Assembly (NCBI GenBank): GCA_900764725.1
Contig: CAAFPB010000142.1
Span: forward strand, 1-8,560
From: an uncultured Catenibacterium sp.
Lineage (GTDB): Bacteria; Bacillota_I; Bacilli_A; Erysipelotrichales; Coprobacillaceae
DNA: 8,560 bases
Direction of reading: 5' to 3'
The position numbers and the translations under genes are program-made. How positions within the stretch are numbered: the stretch's first letter is position 1; every line of letters begins with the position of its first letter. The notes below the pieces were generated by a model. The model made no database searches, was not told where the DNA came from, and worked only from the letters and a program-made list of their open reading frames with translations. Shown here piece after piece: positions 5,485 to 8,560 of this stretch.

Positions 5485-7004
5485 AAAGAGCGTTAGTATC
5501 AGTTACAAATAAAGAAGGTATTGTTGAATTTGCGAAAGGTCTTGAAGAATTAGGGTTTGAAGTTGTTTCTACTGGTGGAACATATAAGAAACTATTAGAA
5601 GCAGGTGTAAAAGCGATTGAAATCGATGATGTGACAGGTTTCCCTGAAATTCTTGATGGAAGAGTTAAGACACTTCATCCAAAAGTACATGGTGGTATTC
5701 TATTTAGAAGAGATGTAGAAGAACATGTCAAGACTGTAGAAGAAATGGGTATTACACCTATTGATCTTGTTTGTTGTAATCTCTATGAGTTTGAAAAAGC
5801 GCTTAAGGCTGGTAAGCCAATGGCTGAAATGATTGAAAACATTGATATCGGTGGACCTTCAATGATCCGTTCTGCTGCTAAGAACTTCAAGGATGTATTG
5901 ATCGTTACTGATCCAAAAGATTATGATGCTGTATTAGAAGCTATCAGAGAAGATAAGACTGATTTTGAATTCAGAATGAATCTTGCTTATAAGGCTTATA
6001 GCTTAACAGGCAGTTATGATGCAATGATTTCTCGTTATTTCGCTGATCAGGTACATGATGAATTCCCTGATATCTTAAATATTTCATTAAAGAAGACTGA
6101 TCATTTACGTTATGGTGAAAACTCTCAGCAGAGTGCAAATGCCTACGTTGACCCATATGTTCAGCATTCTTTATTAGATTATGAACAGTTACATGGTAAA
6201 GAAATTTCTTTCAACAATGTAAACGACTTATATGGTGCAGTTGCCTGTGTAAGAGAATTTGGTGATCAGTTAGTGACTGTTGCAATTAAGCATTCAACTC
6301 CTTGTGGAGTCGCTATTGGTAAGACTGGTTATGAATCTTACAAGCGTGCTTATGAAGGTGATCCAACTTCTATCTTTGGTGGAATCATCGCTGTAAACTA
6401 TAAGATTGATAAAGAAACTGCTTTAGAAATGAAGAAGACTTTCTTAGAAATCATTGCAGCACCTGATTTTGATGATGATGCTTTAGAAGTATTAGAAAAG
6501 AAGAAGAACTTACGTTTATTAAAGCTTAAGAATCTTGATGCACGTGATGCTAAGTATGATATTAAGTATCTTGAAGGTAAAGCACTTGTTCAGGAATTAA
6601 ATACTAAGCTTATTGATGAAATGAAAGTAGTGACTAAAAAGCAGCCAACAGAAGCTGAATTATCTGATATGGAATTTGGTTTAAAGGTTGTGAAATATGT
6701 TAAGTCTAATGCGATTGTACTAGTTAAAGACGGATGTACTTTAGCTGTTGGTGGAGGACAGACTTCACGTATCTGGGCATTAGAAAATGCAATTCATAAT
6801 AATCCTGATAAGGATTTCCATGGTGCAGTACTCGCAAGTGATGCATTCTTCCCATTTAGTGATTGTGCACAGGTGGCTGATGAAGCAGGTATTAAGGCTA
6901 TTGTACAGCCTGGTGGATCAGTTCGTGATCAGGAATCTATTGACTATTGTGATGAACATGATATGACAATGGTATTCAATGGTTATAGACATTTTAGACA
7001 CTAA
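5481..7004 (+). CDS. purH: Bifunctional AICAR formyltransferase / IMP cyclohydrolase
   Basis: Cytosolic two-domain enzyme for the last two steps to IMP: formylation of AICAR with 10-formyl-THF, then ring closure. It has 507 residues, slightly short for the family but complete. The N-terminal MGS-like cyclohydrolase domain (about 1-130) shows SVTNKEG (7-13), STGGTYK (30-36) and LHPKVHGG (65-72). The transformylase domain follows with K270-H271 in IKHSTPCG, SNAIVLV, GGGQTSRIW and the terminal FNGYRHFRH. Odd points: the usual LRYGENxHQ reads LRYGENSQQ (histidine to glutamine at 216), and KHxNPCG reads KHSTPCG. The start is TTG, overlapping the purN stop by 4 bases (TTGA). Its substrate AICAR is the precursor of ZTP, the ligand sensed by the operon leader. 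Confidence 0.96.
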   Translation: MKRALVSVTNKEGIVEFAKGLEELGFEVVSTGGTYKKLLEAGVKAIEIDDVTGFPEILDGRVKTLHPKVHGGILFRRDVEEHVKTVEEMGITPIDLVCCNLYEFEKALKAGKPMAEMIENIDIGGPSMIRSAAKNFKDVLIVTDPKDYDAVLEAIREDKTDFEFRMNLAYKAYSLTGSYDAMISRYFADQVHDEFPDILNISLKKTDHLRYGENSQQSANAYVDPYVQHSLLDYEQLHGKEISFNNVNDLYGAVACVREFGDQLVTVAIKHSTPCGVAIGKTGYESYKRAYEGDPTSIFGGIIAVNYKIDKETALEMKKTFLEIIAAPDFDDDALEVLEKKKNLRLLKLKNLDARDAKYDIKYLEGKALVQELNTKLIDEMKVVTKKQPTEAELSDMEFGLKVVKYVKSNAIVLVKDGCTLAVGGGQTSRIWALENAIHNNPDKDFHGAVLASDAFFPFSDCAQVADEAGIKAIVQPGGSVRDQESIDYCDEHDMTMVFNGYRHFRH

Positions 7005-7015
7005 GGAGGCGTTAT

Positions 7016-8266
7016 ATGAAGGTTCTTGTTATTGGTAGTGGTGGAAGAGAACATGCAATTGCCTGGAAATTAAAACAGAGTAAACATGTTACTGAATTAT
7101 ATGCTATTCCTGGTAATCCTGGTATGGATGCTGTATGTATTCCAGGTAGTGTAGAAGATATGCCTTTTATCTTAAAGACTGTTGAAGAAAAGGGTATTGA
7201 TTTAACTGTTATTGGTCCAGAAGTACCATTATGTATGGGACTTGCTGACTATTTAGAAGAAAGAGGACATAAAGTATTTGGTCCTAGAAAAGAATCAGCT
7301 ATTCTTGAAGGTTCTAAAGCCTTCTCTAAGGATTTCATGAAAAAGCACAATATTCCTACTGCAAAGTATGAAGAAGTGACTGATTATGAATCAGCTGTGA
7401 AAGCATTAGATGCTTTTGATCTTCCTGTTGTTGTTAAGGCTGATGGTCTTGCAGCAGGTAAGGGTGTAGTGATCTGTGAAACAAAAGAGCAGGCTAAAGA
7501 AGAACTTAAAGTGATGCTTGATGGTAGTGCTTTTGGTGATGCTGGTAAGAAGGTTGTCTTAGAAGAATTCTTAACTGGTTTTGAATGTTCTCTATTATGC
7601 TTTGTAGACCATGATACAATCGTACCTATGGTATCTGCAAAAGACCATAAACAGATTTATGATAATAATGAAGGTCCAAATACTGGTGGTATGGGTACTG
7701 TATCACCTAACCCATTCTTACCTGAGGGGATGGAAGGAACTTTCAAAGAAAAGATTCTTGATCCATTCATGAATGGCTTACATGAAGATCATATGGATTA
7801 TCGTGGAGTTGTCTTTATTGGATTAATGATCAAGGATCAGGATGTAAAGGTATTAGAATTCAATGTTCGTTTTGGTGATCCTGAAACTCAGGTTATCTTA
7901 ATGAGACTTGAAAGTGATTTATATGAAGTGATGTATGGATGTGCTACAAATACATTAAAAGATGTAGATGTTAAGTGGAAAGATGAACAGGCAACATGTG
8001 TTGTTCTTGCAAGTGGAGGCTATCCTGGATCTTATGAAAAGGGTAAAGTCATTACTGGTTTAGATCATCTTCCAGAAGATATCGTTGTATTCCATGCAGG
8101 TACTAAACGTAATGAAAACAATGAAATCGTCACAAATGGTGGACGTGTATTAAATGTTTGTGCATTAGGACATGATCTTGAAGAAACAAGAAAGAAAGTC
8201 TATGATGCTATTGAAAAGATTCATTTTGTTGGCATGTATATGCGTAAAGATATTGGCTTACATTAG
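7016..8266 (+). CDS. purD: Phosphoribosylamine--glycine ligase (GAR synthetase)
   Basis: Cytosolic ATP-grasp ligase that joins phosphoribosylamine and glycine to give GAR, the substrate of PurN. It has 416 residues, the normal length. Visible motifs are the N-terminal loop GSGGREHA (7-14), IGPEVPL (66-72), the ATP-grasp segment VVVKADGLAAGKGVVIC (138-154), DNNEGPNTGGMGTVSP (216-231) and the GAR synthetase signature RFGDPETQ (285-292). A near-perfect Shine-Dalgarno AAGGAGG (7003-7009) overlaps the purH stop and lies 6 bases before the ATG. It is the last gene of the operon seen here. No clear terminator follows its TAG. Confidence 0.97.
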   Translation: MKVLVIGSGGREHAIAWKLKQSKHVTELYAIPGNPGMDAVCIPGSVEDMPFILKTVEEKGIDLTVIGPEVPLCMGLADYLEERGHKVFGPRKESAILEGSKAFSKDFMKKHNIPTAKYEEVTDYESAVKALDAFDLPVVVKADGLAAGKGVVICETKEQAKEELKVMLDGSAFGDAGKKVVLEEFLTGFECSLLCFVDHDTIVPMVSAKDHKQIYDNNEGPNTGGMGTVSPNPFLPEGMEGTFKEKILDPFMNGLHEDHMDYRGVVFIGLMIKDQDVKVLEFNVRFGDPETQVILMRLESDLYEVMYGCATNTLKDVDVKWKDEQATCVVLASGGYPGSYEKGKVITGLDHLPEDIVVFHAGTKRNENNEIVTNGGRVLNVCALGHDLEETRKKVYDAIEKIHFVGMYMRKDIGLH

Positions 8267-8344
8267 GAGAACATTATCAGTAATTGAATATATTTTCTAT
8301 TGTGCTTGAATGTGTTTAAACATACTCATAGAGGGAGTGCTAAA
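8267..8344 (+). other. Gap between purD and the resolvase remnant
   Basis: AT-rich spacer with no stem followed by a T-run, so no convincing terminator for the operon. It contains the 10-base palindrome TGTTTAAACA (8313-8322) of unknown meaning. GAGGGAG (8331-8337) sits 7 bases before the ATG of the pseudogene and looks like its surviving Shine-Dalgarno site. Confidence 0.5.
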
Positions 8345-8500
8345 ATGAACACAACAAATATCACAAATTATGAACCAAAGTATTTTGCTGAACTTTTAGG
8401 CGTATCTGTTAAGATATTATAACGTTGAGAAAGAGAAGGAATTTTAAAGGCAAACTGAACCCTAACTATTAAGCATTATTATACTTATAATCAGTATTTA
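8345..8500 (+). pseudogene. Remnant of an IS607-type resolvase/transposase TnpA (N-terminal HTH part)
   Basis: From the ATG at 8345, the one frame reads EPKYFAELLGVSVKIL, stop, R, stop, EREGILKAN, stop, TLTIKHYYTYNQYL. This follows the MerR-like DNA-binding start of IS607-family serine recombinases, which from memory reads roughly FAELLGVSVKTLQRWDREG, then ILKA-RTPTNRRYYTYDQYL. The frame never shifts, but stops occur at 8420-8422, 8426-8428 and 8456-8458, replacing expected Gln, Trp and Arg. Similarity ends near 8500, before any serine-recombinase catalytic domain, so the gene is both broken by stops and truncated. A good Shine-Dalgarno site is preserved. It is a dead mobile-element remnant next to the operon end. 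The family call rests on remembered consensus, not a search. Confidence 0.75.
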
Positions 8501-8505
8501 CTAAA

Positions 8506-8559
8506 TCAAGTGTCATTTTTTAGACAGTTTTGTAATGTAAAAGAATTATTTGAATACCC
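8506..8559 (-). mobile_element. Possible edge of a second insertion sequence
   Basis: Where resolvase similarity stops, the sequence has AAGTGTC, a T-rich loop and GACAG (TGTC 8511-8514 with GACA 8523-8526). This resembles the TGTCTAAAAAATGACACTT-like ends of several Firmicutes insertion sequences. The minus strand also has an open frame of 17 codons entering from the right edge, ending at TGA (8508-8506) within this putative end, as transposase genes often do. The tail peptide (SFTLQNCLKNDT) is not diagnostic. This is a guess from partial sequence. Confidence 0.2.
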
Positions 8560-8560
8560 A

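Noticed and set aside
5971..6156. Minus-strand ORF inside purH
   Set aside because: Antisense shadow of the PurH central region.
1..8560. CRISPR array, tRNA, rRNA, toxin-antitoxin or defence system
   Set aside because: No spaced direct repeats, no tRNA- or rRNA-like segments and no such gene pairs are visible; the coding space is occupied by purine genes.

Overview
This AT-rich window carries most of a de novo purine biosynthesis operon from a low-GC Gram-positive (Firmicutes) bacterium. The signs are strong purine-rich Shine-Dalgarno sites before most genes, TTA-rich leucine usage, near-exclusive CAG for glutamine, and pur proteins of clostridial/erysipelotrichial type. A gut Erysipelotrichia relative (Catenibacterium/Coprobacillaceae-like) is my best guess, but that placement is inference.

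Layout. Positions 3-98 hold the C-terminal tail of an unidentified plus-strand gene. It converges on a minus-strand flavin-reductase-like gene (107-607), and both stop codons lie inside one perfect hairpin that probably terminates both transcripts. The gap at 608-891 holds divergent promoters with overlapping -35 boxes, then a ZTP (pfl) riboswitch fused to an intrinsic terminator. The operon follows: fhs, purE, purC, purM, purN, purH, purD (892-8266), all on the plus strand. Most junctions are short or overlapping; the exception is a 79-base structured spacer between fhs and purE. After purD there is no convincing terminator. Instead there is the decayed N-terminal part of an IS607-type resolvase gene with three in-frame stops, and then a possible edge of a second insertion element.

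How it works together. Fhs makes 10-formyl-tetrahydrofolate, the one-carbon donor used by PurN and PurH. When this cofactor is scarce, AICAR builds up and is phosphorylated to ZTP. ZTP binding to the leader should stop the terminator from forming and turn on both cofactor supply and the purine enzymes. PurD, PurN, PurM, PurE, PurC and PurH cover GAR synthesis, GAR formylation, AIR synthesis, carboxylation, SAICAR synthesis and the last two steps to IMP. The genes for PurF, PurL/Q/S, PurB and PurK are not in the window.

Most of the window is ordinary metabolism. The points most worth a second look are the riboswitch/terminator switch, altered active-site motifs in PurE and PurH, the structured fhs-purE spacer, and the resolvase pseudogene whose stops all look like C:G to T:A transitions. 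I found no convincing undescribed multi-gene system.
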